Origin: Paenibacillus sp. MMS18-CY102
Lineage (GTDB): Bacteria > Bacillota > Bacilli > Paenibacillales > Paenibacillaceae
Reading direction: 5' to 3'
NCBI RefSeq assembly: GCF_009789195.1
Contig: NZ_WSTC01000028.1
Span: 1 to 64,000, forward strand
DNA: 64,000 nucleotides
The translations under genes were made by a program, and so were the position numbers. The notes beneath the pieces are model-generated. The model ran no database searches and was not told the DNA's origin. It was given only the letters and a program-made list of their open reading frames with translations. This document shows positions 32,451 through 40,704 of this stretch, piece after piece. The number at the start of each line of letters is the position of its first letter. The stretch's first letter is position 1.

Positions 32451-33483
32451 TGTAGGCTTAGTTGGTTTCGGGTTGTCCGCATCCGTATTTCATGCCCCAA
32501 TTATTCAATGTGTAGAGGGGATGCATGTCAAAGCAGTCGTTTCCTCTGATGCGGCTAAGGTGCATAAGCGTTACCCCGATGTTGATGTGTTTGCCGATAT
32601 TGATTCGTTAATTGCGCAGAGCAATATTGATTTGGTCATTGTATGCTCACCTAATACAACGCATTATGATTATGCGAAGAAAGCCATAATGGCTGGCAAG
32701 CATGTTGTCGTTGAAAAACCGTTCACGGTCGATTCTATCGAAGCGGAAGAGCTGATCTCGTTAGCCCAGGCGCACAAGGTGCAGCTAGCGGTTTATCACA
32801 ATCGCAGATGGGATAACGACTTCTTAACAATAAAGGCGTTGCTGGAAACGGGCATGCTAGGCAAATTATCAACTTATGAAGCACATTTTGACCGGTATAG
32901 GCCGGAAGTTCGTGGCCGGTGGCGCGAGCAAAACCTGCCCGGATCGGGCATTTTGTACGATCTTGGCTCGCATTTGATCGATCAGGCGCTGCACTTGTTT
33001 GGCAACCCGCAGACGGTATGGGCCGATATTCGAACGGAGCGGGAAGGCGGCCAGTCTGACGATTATTTCCACCTTATTCTCGGTTATTCGCGGCTAAGGG
33101 TTATTCTGCACTCGGGTTCGCTTGTAAAAATGGGAGGCCCCCGTTATATGCTGCACGGCGATAAAGGGAGCTTCGTCAAATACGGACTAGACCCGCAGGA
33201 GGATCAGCTGAAAGCTGGCATGCATCCTGGCGATTCCGGATGGGGCGAAGATCGCCCGGAGCTGTATGGCAAGCTTAGCACGGTGGTTGGAAGCCTGCCG
33301 GTGGAAGCTACAATCGGGACATTGCCGGGGAAATATGAGGCGTTCTATAAGGGGATAGCTGAGGCGATTCGCTCAGGCGCAGCGCTGCCCGTATCGGCCG
33401 ATCAAGGGCGCGATACGATTCGAATTATCGAATACGCGATTCAAAGCCACCGCGAGCAGCGTACGATACAACTAGAGGCATAA
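32437..33483 (+). CDS. Gfo/Idh/MocA-family polyol dehydrogenase (IolW/YvaA-like)
   Basis: A 348-residue oxidoreductase: Rossmann turn GLVGFGLSASVFHAPII, VVSSDAAKVHKRYP, VVEKPFTVDSIEAEE with the catalytic Lys, and the C-terminal domain with GSGILYDLGSHLIDQALHLFG (D-x-G-x-H motif). The N-terminal pattern FGLSASVFHAP is that of scyllo-inositol dehydrogenase (NADP) YvaA/IolW and relatives; the substrate is not proven. It starts inside the DeoR gene (ATG 32437 or 32440) behind AAGGGGAG. Repression by that DeoR protein is likely. Confidence 0.82.
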   Translation: MMGINVGLVGFGLSASVFHAPIIQCVEGMHVKAVVSSDAAKVHKRYPDVDVFADIDSLIAQSNIDLVIVCSPNTTHYDYAKKAIMAGKHVVVEKPFTVDSIEAEELISLAQAHKVQLAVYHNRRWDNDFLTIKALLETGMLGKLSTYEAHFDRYRPEVRGRWREQNLPGSGILYDLGSHLIDQALHLFGNPQTVWADIRTEREGGQSDDYFHLILGYSRLRVILHSGSLVKMGGPRYMLHGDKGSFVKYGLDPQEDQLKAGMHPGDSGWGEDRPELYGKLSTVVGSLPVEATIGTLPGKYEAFYKGIAEAIRSGAALPVSADQGRDTIRIIEYAIQSHREQRTIQLEA

Positions 33484-33505
33484 TAAATAGCGATAAATCG
33501 ATAAA

Positions 33506-33543
33506 CCCCTTAAGCGGATGCATTAGCTTAAGGGGCTTTTTTG
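33506..33543 (+). terminator. Terminator of the DeoR operon
   Basis: Perfect 10-bp stem CCCCTTAAGC (33506-33515) / GCTTAAGGGG (33526-33535), then CTTTTTTG. Confidence 0.9.
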
Positions 33544-33650
33544 TGTGCATTAGTAATAGCTTAACGATGATTTTACATTTTGGACACAACTTCGTGTTAG
33601 TTTGGCAACAGGTATTCGATACACTGTGCGTATCTCAGGAGGAGCGGCTT

Positions 33651-34188
33651 GTGCTTCTTCAACAAAGGGGAACGTTTTTGCTCATGCAACAGGGGAATGA
33701 TGTGTTCAATGAATGTTATATGCGGTACAACCGCTTTGTATATGTAACGGCGTATGCCATCGTCAAGGATCGCTTCTTGGCAGAGGACGTTGTGCAAGAG
33801 GTTTTTCTTAAGCTATACATGCATCAGGATTCGATTAGGAGCACCGCCAACAAACAGGCATGGATTAGAACGGCAACACGCAACAAGGCAATAGACTTCT
33901 GGCGGAAGAGAATGAAAACCGTAACGGTTTCTCCGGATCAGATGGAACATATGAACGAGACAACGGCTGGCAGGACGGACGTTTTCCAGGTTGTCGATGA
34001 AGCGCTGGAGATGGTTGCGAGGCTAGAGCCCGCGGCTCCAGCAGCCGTTGCTTCGTTACGCGCATGAGCAGTCTTACCAGCAAATTGCTTGCGCGCAGCA
34101 AACGACGGTCAGCGTGGTGAAATCGAGAATTCACCGTGCGAGGAAAAAGCTGCGTGAGATGGCACGGGAACGGGGCTGCTTGAACTAA
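33651..34188 (+). pseudogene. ECF-type sigma-70 factor split by a +1 frameshift
   Basis: From GTG 33651 (AGGAGG 8 nt upstream) the frame encodes sigma region 2 (DVFNECYMRYNRFVYVTAYA, DVVQEVFLKLYMH, WIRTATRNKAIDFWRK). It then runs into AAPAAVASLRA and stops at 34067. In the frame one base later, region 4 is intact from about 34028: LQQPLLRYAHEQSYQQIACA, TVSVVKSRIHRARKKLRE, ending at TAA 34186-34188. The switch maps to GAGCCCGCGG (about 34026-34035); removing one C restores a continuous 178-residue sigma factor. It is a real frameshift mutation or a base-call error. No anti-sigma gene adjoins. Confidence 0.75.
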
Positions 34189-34254
34189 CGTTGTGCCAAC
34201 GTCCATTTCTAAGCTACACTATAATCATTAAGTATTGGCTAAGGACGGTTCCCA

Positions 34255-35196
34255 ATGACACTCCAGCAGTTAAAATATATTCTTACCATCGTTAGCTGCG
34301 GCTCCATTAGTGAAGCGGCCAAGCAGCTATTTATATCCCAGCCCAGCCTGTCCAGCGCGGTGAAAGAAATCGAGCAGGAGATTGGCGTTGAGATTTTCGT
34401 CCGTTCCTCTAAGGGCATTGTGTTATCGAACGAAGGGGCAGAGTTTTTATCCTATGCACGGCAAGTCGTCGAACAGGCGGAGCTGCTGGAGCAAAGGTAT
34501 ATGAACAAGAAACCTTCCAAGAAGCTATGCTCGATTTCGACTCAGCACTACGCGTTTTCGGTGCAAGCGTTCGTCAGCTTATTGAAGGACCTGAACACGA
34601 ACGAATACGAGTGTACGCTGCGCGAAACGAGGACCCATGAAATCATCGAGGATGTACGCAACATGCGCAGCGAGATCGGCGTGCTCTATCTGAATGATTT
34701 TAACCAGAAGGTTATTCGGAAGATGCTCAAGGAAAGCGATCTGCAGTTTCATCCGCTATTCATGGCTGAGCCGCATGTGTTTATTAGCTCCGAGCATCCG
34801 CTTGCCGCTAAGAATCTGCTGGAAATCGAGGATTTGGATGAGTACCCATGCCTAGCTTTCGAGCAAGGCGAGTACAACTCGTTCTACTTCTCGGAGGAGA
34901 TTCTGAGCACCCGTGCGCTTAAGAAAAAGATACTGGTCAGTGACCGTGCCACCTTGTTTAACCTTCTCATTGGGCTTAATGGGTATACGATTAGCTCAGG
35001 CGTGCTGAACTCGGACCTTAATGGCGAGCAGATAACATCCGTACGGTTGCGGACGAACGAGCATATGCAGATTGGATACATTACGAACAAGAAGGTTAAC
35101 CTGAGCCAGCTGGCCATTGATTATGTGCGGAAGCTGAAAGTGGTCATTTCGGATTTCGGCTATGCCATTATAAAGGGGGAGGATGAGCTCGGTTGA
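34255..35196 (+). CDS. LysR-family regulator
   Basis: A 313-residue LysR protein: winged HTH MTLQQLKYILTIVSCGSISEAAKQLFISQPSLSSAVKEIEQEIG, then the co-inducer domain. AAGGACG precedes the ATG. It is convergent with metE. LysR proteins such as MetR, CysL or YtlI often control methionine and cysteine genes, but the metE promoter lies 2.3 kb away at the far end of that gene, so a regulatory link is only a possibility. Confidence 0.82.
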   Translation: MTLQQLKYILTIVSCGSISEAAKQLFISQPSLSSAVKEIEQEIGVEIFVRSSKGIVLSNEGAEFLSYARQVVEQAELLEQRYMNKKPSKKLCSISTQHYAFSVQAFVSLLKDLNTNEYECTLRETRTHEIIEDVRNMRSEIGVLYLNDFNQKVIRKMLKESDLQFHPLFMAEPHVFISSEHPLAAKNLLEIEDLDEYPCLAFEQGEYNSFYFSEEILSTRALKKKILVSDRATLFNLLIGLNGYTISSGVLNSDLNGEQITSVRLRTNEHMQIGYITNKKVNLSQLAIDYVRKLKVVISDFGYAIIKGEDELG

Positions 35197-35216
35197 GCCC
35201 ATCCTCTTTCCCCTAT
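35176..35216. terminator. Bidirectional terminator between LysR gene and metE
   Basis: AGGATG-AGCTC (35180-35190) pairs with GAGC-CCATCCT (35195-35204), flanked by GGGGG and TTTCCCC. It lies across the stop of the LysR gene and just before the metE stop. Confidence 0.7.
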
Positions 35217-35220
35217 GCCC

Positions 35221-37491
35221 TTACAGCGTTGCCCGCACTTCTTCCGTCGCCTGCACGAGATGCTCCAAGCTTGCCCATGTTTCTTTCTCGCCGCGCGTTT
35301 TCAGCCCGCAATCGGGATTAACCCATAGCTTGGCGATGTCGATTTTATCAAGCATTTGCTTCAGCCCCTGCTTTAGCTCTTCTACGCTAGGAATGCGTGG
35401 GGAGTGAATATCGTATACCCCAGGACCAACCTCTGTCTGGAAGCCGCATTCGTTGATCGTATCGATAATCGCCAGATCCGAACGGGAAGCTTCGAACGTA
35501 ATGACGTCGGCATCCATCGCATCAATATCGCGAATAATATCGCTGAATTGGCTATAGCACATATGCGTATGAATTTGCGTTTCCGCCTGCACGCCGCTAT
35601 GCACCAGACGGAATGCAGGGATCGCCCAGCTCAAATACTCACTCTTCCAATCGGTTTTGCGCAGCGGCAGCTTCTCGCGCAGTGCTGCCTCGTCGATTTG
35701 GATGATTTCAATACGATTCGCTTCCAGATCCAGCACTTCGTCCCGAATGGCCAAGGCGATTTGGAAGGCGCTATCCTTCAGGCTAATATCTTCGCGAGGG
35801 AACGACCAGTTCAAGATCGTAACCGGGCCAGTCAGCATGCCTTTAACCGGTTTGCTCGTCAGGCTCTTCGCGTAAGCCGAATATTCGACGGTCATCGGCT
35901 TGGAGCGGGAAATGTCTCCCCATACGATCGGCGGTTTTACGCATCTTGTGCCGTAGGATTGCACCCACGCTTTTTCTGTGAAAATAAACCCATCCAAGCA
36001 CTCGCCGAAATACTCGACCATGTCATTGCGCTCGAATTCACCGTGAACGAGTACATCCAGGCCAATTGCTTCTTGGCGTGCGACGCATTCCGCGATCCGA
36101 TCCAAGTTAAACTGCTTGTACTGCTCCTCCGTAATCGACCCTTTCTTAAAAGCAAACCGGTTCGCACGAACCTCTGCCGTCTGCGGGAACGATCCGATCG
36201 TCGTCGTCGGCAGCAGCGGCAGGTTAAACTTCGACTTCTGAATCGCTTCGCGTTCGCCGAAAGCTGGCAGCCTCGTGAAATCAGCTTCCGTCAAAGCGGC
36301 TGTTTTCGTTTGTACCGCCTCATTAGCCGTAAACCGGGCACCGCTGAACAGCTCCCCGTTTTGTACATACTGCGCGGCAGCATAAGGATTCGATTGCCCC
36401 AAAATCGTTTTCAGCTCTGCAAATTCTTGCAGCTTCTCCTCAGCAAATGCAAAATGGCGCTTCACCGCATCGGATAATTTGGATTCGTTCTTCAGCGTAT
36501 AAGGCACATGCAGCAGCGAGCAGGAGGAGCTGAGCACGATTTGTTGCACTTTGGCGTTTAATTGTTCAATCAGGCCAAGCGTGTGCTTGTATTGGTTTTT
36601 CCAAATGTTTTTGCCGTTGACCAGGCCAGCGAACAGCACCTTATCATCAGCAAACCCGTATTGTTTAACGAGCGCTAGAGATTCTTTGCCTTCGACAAAA
36701 TCAATGCCGATCCCGTCAAACGGGAGCGCTTGAAGCGTTTGGTAGCAGTTGCGCACATCACCGAAGTACGTTTGCACAAGCACCTTCACGCTTCCTTTGG
36801 CAGGCAAAATTTGCTCATATAGCTTCGAGAACAACGCGATGTCCTCAGGGGAGAGATCCATTACCAAAGCTGGCTCGTCTACTTGCAGCCATTCTGCGCC
36901 AAGCGTGTTCAGTTGCTCGAGTACAGCCGCATACGCCGCTGCGGCTTCACCAACAAAGTCAGCTGCTTGTTTGGTGCCCGTGTATTTAGCAAGCTTAAGC
37001 AGCGTGAACGGTCCAATCAGGACAGGCTTCGTTGCAACTTGCTGCTGCTTTGCCTCTTGGAATTCATCGAGTAGCTTCGTTCCCGCCAAGCGGATCGTTG
37101 TGGAATCATCAATCTCAGGCACCATGTAGTGATAGTTCGTGTTGAACCATTTTTTCATTGCGAGAGCTTTCACGTCGCCTTGCGTCCCTTGATAGCCCCG
37201 AGCCATCGCGAAGTACGTTTCCAATGGACTAAGGCCGAGCGCTTGATAGCGGTTTGGCACGATATTCAACAAGCAAGCCGTGTCGAGCAAGCCGTCATAG
37301 AACGAGAAATCGTTAGATGGTATAAAATCGATGCCGTTCTCTTGTTGGATTTTCCAATGTGCTGCGCGAAGCTCGGCTCCTGTTTGGTGCAGCTCATCGA
37401 TCGTAATCTCGCCTTTAAAATATTTCTCAGATGCAAATTTCAGCTCACGTAATGACCCGACTCTCGGATAGCCAATAATAGATGTTTTCAA
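35221..37491 (-). CDS. metE: Cobalamin-independent methionine synthase (MetE)
   Basis: A 756-residue enzyme transferring the methyl group of 5-methyltetrahydropteroyltri-L-glutamate to homocysteine. The N-terminal half starts TSIIGYPRVGSLRELK. The C-terminal catalytic half holds the zinc ligands in THMCYSQF (His, Cys), Glu in FEASRSDL and Cys in NPDCGLKTRG. The frame is open for 23 codons more, with ATGs at 37560 and 37515, but a TATAAT at 37530-37525 puts the RNA start near 37518. The first codon with a ribosome binding site (AAGGGG, 9 nt) is TTG 37491, where E. coli and Bacillus MetE also begin. The leader is too short for a SAM riboswitch. Confidence 0.9.
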   Translation of the reverse strand: MKTSIIGYPRVGSLRELKFASEKYFKGEITIDELHQTGAELRAAHWKIQQENGIDFIPSNDFSFYDGLLDTACLLNIVPNRYQALGLSPLETYFAMARGYQGTQGDVKALAMKKWFNTNYHYMVPEIDDSTTIRLAGTKLLDEFQEAKQQQVATKPVLIGPFTLLKLAKYTGTKQAADFVGEAAAAYAAVLEQLNTLGAEWLQVDEPALVMDLSPEDIALFSKLYEQILPAKGSVKVLVQTYFGDVRNCYQTLQALPFDGIGIDFVEGKESLALVKQYGFADDKVLFAGLVNGKNIWKNQYKHTLGLIEQLNAKVQQIVLSSSCSLLHVPYTLKNESKLSDAVKRHFAFAEEKLQEFAELKTILGQSNPYAAAQYVQNGELFSGARFTANEAVQTKTAALTEADFTRLPAFGEREAIQKSKFNLPLLPTTTIGSFPQTAEVRANRFAFKKGSITEEQYKQFNLDRIAECVARQEAIGLDVLVHGEFERNDMVEYFGECLDGFIFTEKAWVQSYGTRCVKPPIVWGDISRSKPMTVEYSAYAKSLTSKPVKGMLTGPVTILNWSFPREDISLKDSAFQIALAIRDEVLDLEANRIEIIQIDEAALREKLPLRKTDWKSEYLSWAIPAFRLVHSGVQAETQIHTHMCYSQFSDIIRDIDAMDADVITFEASRSDLAIIDTINECGFQTEVGPGVYDIHSPRIPSVEELKQGLKQMLDKIDIAKLWVNPDCGLKTRGEKETWASLEHLVQATEEVRATL

Positions 37492-37524
37492 TGTTGCCAG
37501 CCCCTTGTCCTTCATTTTGACTTT

Positions 37525-37530
37525 ATTATA
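37525..37530 (-). promoter_or_regulatory. metE -10 box
   Basis: TATAAT on the minus strand; the -35 is poor (GATAGC at about 17 bp), suggesting activator dependence. It decides the metE start codon. Confidence 0.55.
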
Positions 37531-37741
37531 GGTTGGGAGGTTGGCTATCGGGAAACACATAATTACTATGCTGAGGTATAGGTTTTAGCTATGGGGAGTA
37601 CAAAGCTTGTGACGAGTTTTTGGATAGCATTTTGTTTTAGGCTATTTTCACGCGGCAAATTTTTTACGAAAAATGTCAGTTTTTGTAGAGGACTATCGAT
37701 TCCTGCGTCGAACTGTAACCATCAATAGGAGGTGGCGATTC

Positions 37742-37861
37742 GTGTCTGAGCAACAAAAACAACCGGAAAACGCAAAGGAAATCGTAAACAAACAGCAGGG
37801 CGGCCAAGAAAAAGTTGAGACAGCTTTCCCTACGGCGGTAAATGACCAAATAACGGATTAA
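37742..37861 (+). CDS. Small hydrophilic protein, 39 aa
   Basis: GTG 37742 lies 8 nt after AGGAGG (ATAGGAGGTGGCG). The product is 39 residues, very rich in Gln, Lys, Glu and Asn (EQQKQPENAKEIVNKQQGGQ), with no hydrophobic segment, and probably disordered. A perfect terminator starts 4 bp after the stop, making a self-contained monocistronic gene. I do not recognise the family. The high hydrophilicity recalls small spore or desiccation proteins, but that is only a resemblance. Confidence 0.65.
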   Translation: MSEQQKQPENAKEIVNKQQGGQEKVETAFPTAVNDQITD

Positions 37862-37865
37862 CAGC

Positions 37866-37892
37866 AGGCACCCTCAGCGGTGCCTTTTGTTG
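37866..37892 (+). terminator. Terminator of the 39-aa gene
   Basis: AGGCACC (37866-37872) / GGTGCCT (37879-37885) followed by TTTTGTTG. Confidence 0.85.
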
Positions 37893-37918
37893 TTGCTGAC
37901 TATTATTCGGGAGAGTGA

Positions 37919-39358
37919 ATGCATGTGATCGGTTTAGCTTTGTCCGGCGGCGGGTATCGCGCGTCGTTGTTTCATCTCGGAGTGATGGCGCGGCTCGCTG
38001 ATGAAGGGTTATTAAAGGAAGTCCGCGCCCTGTCCACTGTGTCTGGCGGTTCAATTGTGGGCGCTTTTTATTACAACATGCTGTGCGAGGAGCTTCGGCA
38101 AAATCAGCTGTTGGACGATGAGGGCTACAGGAAGCTGATGAAGCGGGTCATTGCAGCGTTCGTTGATGTTGTCCAAGAAAACCTAAGGGATCGCGTAGTT
38201 ATCTCCGGCGGCATCGCCCGGTTAGTTCCAGAACAGATTCTGGGGCGGGCGCTGGGGGCAATCCATAAGGTTGTGCCTGCAATAGACCCGGACAAAATCC
38301 TCGGTTCCCGGCTGGAGCAAGGCATCAGTGCGCTTATGTTCCAGTCAACTGTTATGCGTGACCTAATGGACGCTCCCGTCCACCCCGGAAATCGGAAGCC
38401 GGAATTAATTCTGAATACGTCCATTCTTGAGAATGGGCAGTCCCTATTTATCTCCACGGACCAGAACAGCCTATTATGGCGGCAAAATGAGCATAATCAC
38501 GCGATCACAGCCGACAAGCTGCTGGACCTGCCACTAGCCAAGGCGGTAGCGGCCTCCGCATGCGTACCGGGTCTCTTCGACCCGATTGCGATTCCGTTCG
38601 GGGACGGTATGGTGCACGGCGTGGATGGAGGGGTGCTGGACAACCTCGGGGGCCATGCCATTGGGCTGCTTCAGCAAGAAGAAATGCGCGTTATGCTCAG
38701 CGATGCATCCAAGCCGCTTCGTGTAGAGAGCTATGGGGAAGTTGATGGGGTTGAATCGTTCTTTCGCATTCAGGATATTTTCATGAACGCCATTCGCGAC
38801 CTGCGAATCGGGTCAACGGATGATGCTATTGTGGGCATGCGCAATGAAATTCCAGGCATTAATCCGAAGGTGCGGACACTGGCAATGACGATGCGGACGG
38901 ACCTCAACGCGTTCTCTGAGGTAGAGGCATATACGCTGATGTACGTTGGGTATTATGCATGCGGTGAACAGATAGGCAAGCTGCGTGGACAAGATGCGGG
39001 TGAAGGGGAATCAGGGAAGAAGGAGGAGGGAGATTGGCCGTTTATGTCCATTCGCCCTTATGCGGTAGCCCCGACAGAGGGATATTTAGCGTTGTTAGGG
39101 CAGAAAGAGAAAAAACGTTTCTCCCTGCCTAGCCTCACGATGACCCGCTTGCTCAGTTTCGTTTATCTGCTGCTCTATTTGGCGTTATTTGTTTACGTAT
39201 GGGCCAATCATGGCGTGAATAAAGCGATCTTGTATGTTGGGTTCATTCCAGTTGTTATCGCAGTGTTCGGGGGCATATTGCTATTGCGGCGGCGAGTGGC
39301 CAAAGGCAAGCGTAAAGGAACGATGGCTTCCCTGAACGGCAGCAGCGCATCCTTGTAA
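37919..39358 (+). CDS. Patatin-like phospholipase with C-terminal membrane helices
   Basis: A 479-residue protein: oxyanion loop GLALSGGGYRAS (5-16), nucleophile region LSTVSGGSIVG (about 40-50) and catalytic Asp in HGVDGGVLDNLGG (about 236), the Ser-Asp dyad of patatin/cPLA2 lipases. Two hydrophobic helices lie near the C-terminus (about 410-455: FVYLLLYLALFVYVW, AILYVGFIPVVIAVFGGILLL), then a basic tail, so the hydrolase is held on the inner membrane face. It probably releases fatty acids from membrane lipids. GGGAGAGTGA precedes the ATG. Confidence 0.85.
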   Translation: MHVIGLALSGGGYRASLFHLGVMARLADEGLLKEVRALSTVSGGSIVGAFYYNMLCEELRQNQLLDDEGYRKLMKRVIAAFVDVVQENLRDRVVISGGIARLVPEQILGRALGAIHKVVPAIDPDKILGSRLEQGISALMFQSTVMRDLMDAPVHPGNRKPELILNTSILENGQSLFISTDQNSLLWRQNEHNHAITADKLLDLPLAKAVAASACVPGLFDPIAIPFGDGMVHGVDGGVLDNLGGHAIGLLQQEEMRVMLSDASKPLRVESYGEVDGVESFFRIQDIFMNAIRDLRIGSTDDAIVGMRNEIPGINPKVRTLAMTMRTDLNAFSEVEAYTLMYVGYYACGEQIGKLRGQDAGEGESGKKEEGDWPFMSIRPYAVAPTEGYLALLGQKEKKRFSLPSLTMTRLLSFVYLLLYLALFVYVWANHGVNKAILYVGFIPVVIAVFGGILLLRRRVAKGKRKGTMASLNGSSASL

Positions 39359-39401
39359 ATTGCCGAATAGCTGAAAACTTAGAAACAGGCCTATAGGTGG
39401 C

Positions 39402-39430
39402 TTGAAAATACTATTCTTCCAACTTATACT
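39402..39430 (+). promoter_or_regulatory. Promoter of the ZTP-riboswitch transcript
   Basis: TTGAAA (39402-39407), 17 bp, TATACT (39425-39430). Transcription would start near 39437, just before the aptamer. Confidence 0.75.
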
Positions 39431-39449
39431 AGTGCTAGAAACAACCAAA

Positions 39450-39519
39450 CGGTGTGTGACTGGCGTAAACATGGATAACCATGAGGAAGCGCACCGATAA
39501 CGGCCGTACGCCTGGGCAA
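39450..39519 (+). ncRNA. ZTP (pfl) riboswitch aptamer
   Basis: Core features of the ZTP/pfl motif are present in order: P1 CGGTGTG (39450-39456) with CGCACCG (39491-39497), GTGACTGGCG, a P2 hairpin CATGG-ATAA-CCATG, GAGGAAGC in place of the usual GGGGAGC, and the near-invariant CGCCTGGGCA (39509-39518). ZTP riboswitches sense the purine/folate stress signal ZTP/ZMP and turn genes on. An ideal terminator begins as the aptamer ends, so ligand binding should allow read-through. Confidence 0.88.
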
Positions 39520-39551
39520 AGTATTTGATCAATGGATCAAATACTTTTTTT
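39518..39551 (+). terminator. Expression-platform terminator of the ZTP riboswitch
   Basis: Perfect 13-bp stem AAAGTATTTGATC (39518-39530) / GATCAAATACTTT (39535-39547) and a T-run. Its 5' arm abuts and slightly overlaps the aptamer's CCTGGGCA segment, so folding is mutually exclusive with full aptamer closure. Confidence 0.9.
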
Positions 39552-39589
39552 GCTTTCCACTACTCCAGAATGGCGAGGTGTTTCTTGGG

Positions 39590-40204
39590 ATGAAAATGGC
39601 GTACATTTTATTCGACCAAATGACAACGTTGGACTTTGCAGGCTTTTATGAAGCGGTGACATGGCTGGGCATTCTCAGGGCGAAGGAAAATGTGTCATGG
39701 GATTTTTGCTCGAATAAAGGGAAGGTCACGGATGATCGCGGGCTGTCGATTAACATTGCGCCCCAGCATGTTTGCCCGGATTTATCCGGTTACGATCTAG
39801 TCTTTATTCCTGGAGGGATGTCGACAAGGCAGCTTCGTTACGATCCGGCGTTTATTTCATGGATTCAGACAGCACGCTATGTCGAGTATAAGGTGTCGGT
39901 TTGTACGGGGGCGTTAATTCTAGGAGCTGCTGGATTTTTGGAAGGCAAGAAGGCGACAACGAACCCATCGGCATATGATCTCTTGGCTCCTTACTGCGGA
40001 GAAGTAATCCAAGAGCGATTCGTGCGCGACGGCAATATATTTACGGGCGGCGGCGTGTCGGTCTCTATTGACTTGGGCTTATATGTAGTGGAATCGTTGA
40101 CTGACGCGGCGTTTGTTCGACAAGTGCAGGGCAAGATGGACTATCCTTACTATAAGGCGAGGGGGGAACGGCCCTATGTACATTCGTCCGTTTATAAGCG
40201 ATGA
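39590..40204 (+). CDS. DJ-1/PfpI-family protein under ZTP control
   Basis: A 204-residue DJ-1/PfpI domain: MKMAYILFDQMTTLDFAGFYE, LVFIPGGMST, nucleophile-elbow Cys in KVSVCTGALILGAAGFLEG, and ATTNPSAYDLL. Members include chaperone/glyoxalase-like proteins, amidases and ThiJ-like enzymes; the reaction is not predictable. The ATG at 39590 is preferred over GTG 39578 for fit to the family start. The ZTP riboswitch links it to one-carbon or purine shortage. Its last 29 bp overlap an acetyltransferase gene. Confidence 0.82.
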   Translation: MKMAYILFDQMTTLDFAGFYEAVTWLGILRAKENVSWDFCSNKGKVTDDRGLSINIAPQHVCPDLSGYDLVFIPGGMSTRQLRYDPAFISWIQTARYVEYKVSVCTGALILGAAGFLEGKKATTNPSAYDLLAPYCGEVIQERFVRDGNIFTGGGVSVSIDLGLYVVESLTDAAFVRQVQGKMDYPYYKARGERPYVHSSVYKR

Positions 40205-40655
40205 TCAGGATAAAGTTTTACATCTGATGGCGGGGCATCCGCTTCAATTTCCGGCGTTCGTCATGCTGAGATACCCTGAGCGCTGGGCAGCTTATTTGCA
40301 AGCGAAGGATAACCGTGGTAGTGGGTACATGGTGATGGCCGAAGGCGATGAAACGACCTTAGCGCATGCCGGGTATATTTTTAACGATGAAGTGAGCCTC
40401 TATGAGATCGTTGGTGTGGTCGTACACAAGGATCAGAAGAGACGAGGCATCGGGAAAGCACTTATCCACGCGGTTTGTGGGAAAATCTCAGAGTGCGGCG
40501 GCAAACGAACGATTCTGTATACGCTTGGGCATGCCGACACCCAGAATACATTAGCCTTTTATCGCCAGATCGGATTTGAGCAAACGAATGAGGAACGGGA
40601 TTATTTTATGCCGGGCTTCCATCGCGTTACTTTTGAGAAGGCGTTGTTAGCCTAG
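40176..40655 (+). CDS. GNAT-family N-acetyltransferase
   Basis: A 159-residue GNAT protein: MYIRPFISDDQDKVLHLM, motif A VGVVVHKDQKRRGIGKALIHAV with R-R-G-I-G, and FYRQIGFEQTNEERDYFMPGF. The start inside the preceding gene (29-bp overlap, GAGGGGGGAACGG upstream) implies translational coupling, so this gene is also under the ZTP riboswitch. The substrate may be related to the DJ-1 partner's; that is inference from the overlap alone. Confidence 0.82.
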   Translation: MYIRPFISDDQDKVLHLMAGHPLQFPAFVMLRYPERWAAYLQAKDNRGSGYMVMAEGDETTLAHAGYIFNDEVSLYEIVGVVVHKDQKRRGIGKALIHAVCGKISECGGKRTILYTLGHADTQNTLAFYRQIGFEQTNEERDYFMPGFHRVTFEKALLA

Positions 40656-40704
40656 CGGCTCGAATTTGATAAGCATCAATGCAATTAGGAAAGGATGAGG
40701 CCAG

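Noticed and set aside
35404-36477. 357-aa frame antisense to metE
   Set aside because: Shadow of the highly biased metE reading frame; the metE motifs are unmistakable.
37430-37560. SAM or T-box leader for metE
   Set aside because: The -10 box leaves a leader of about 27 nt, too short for either.
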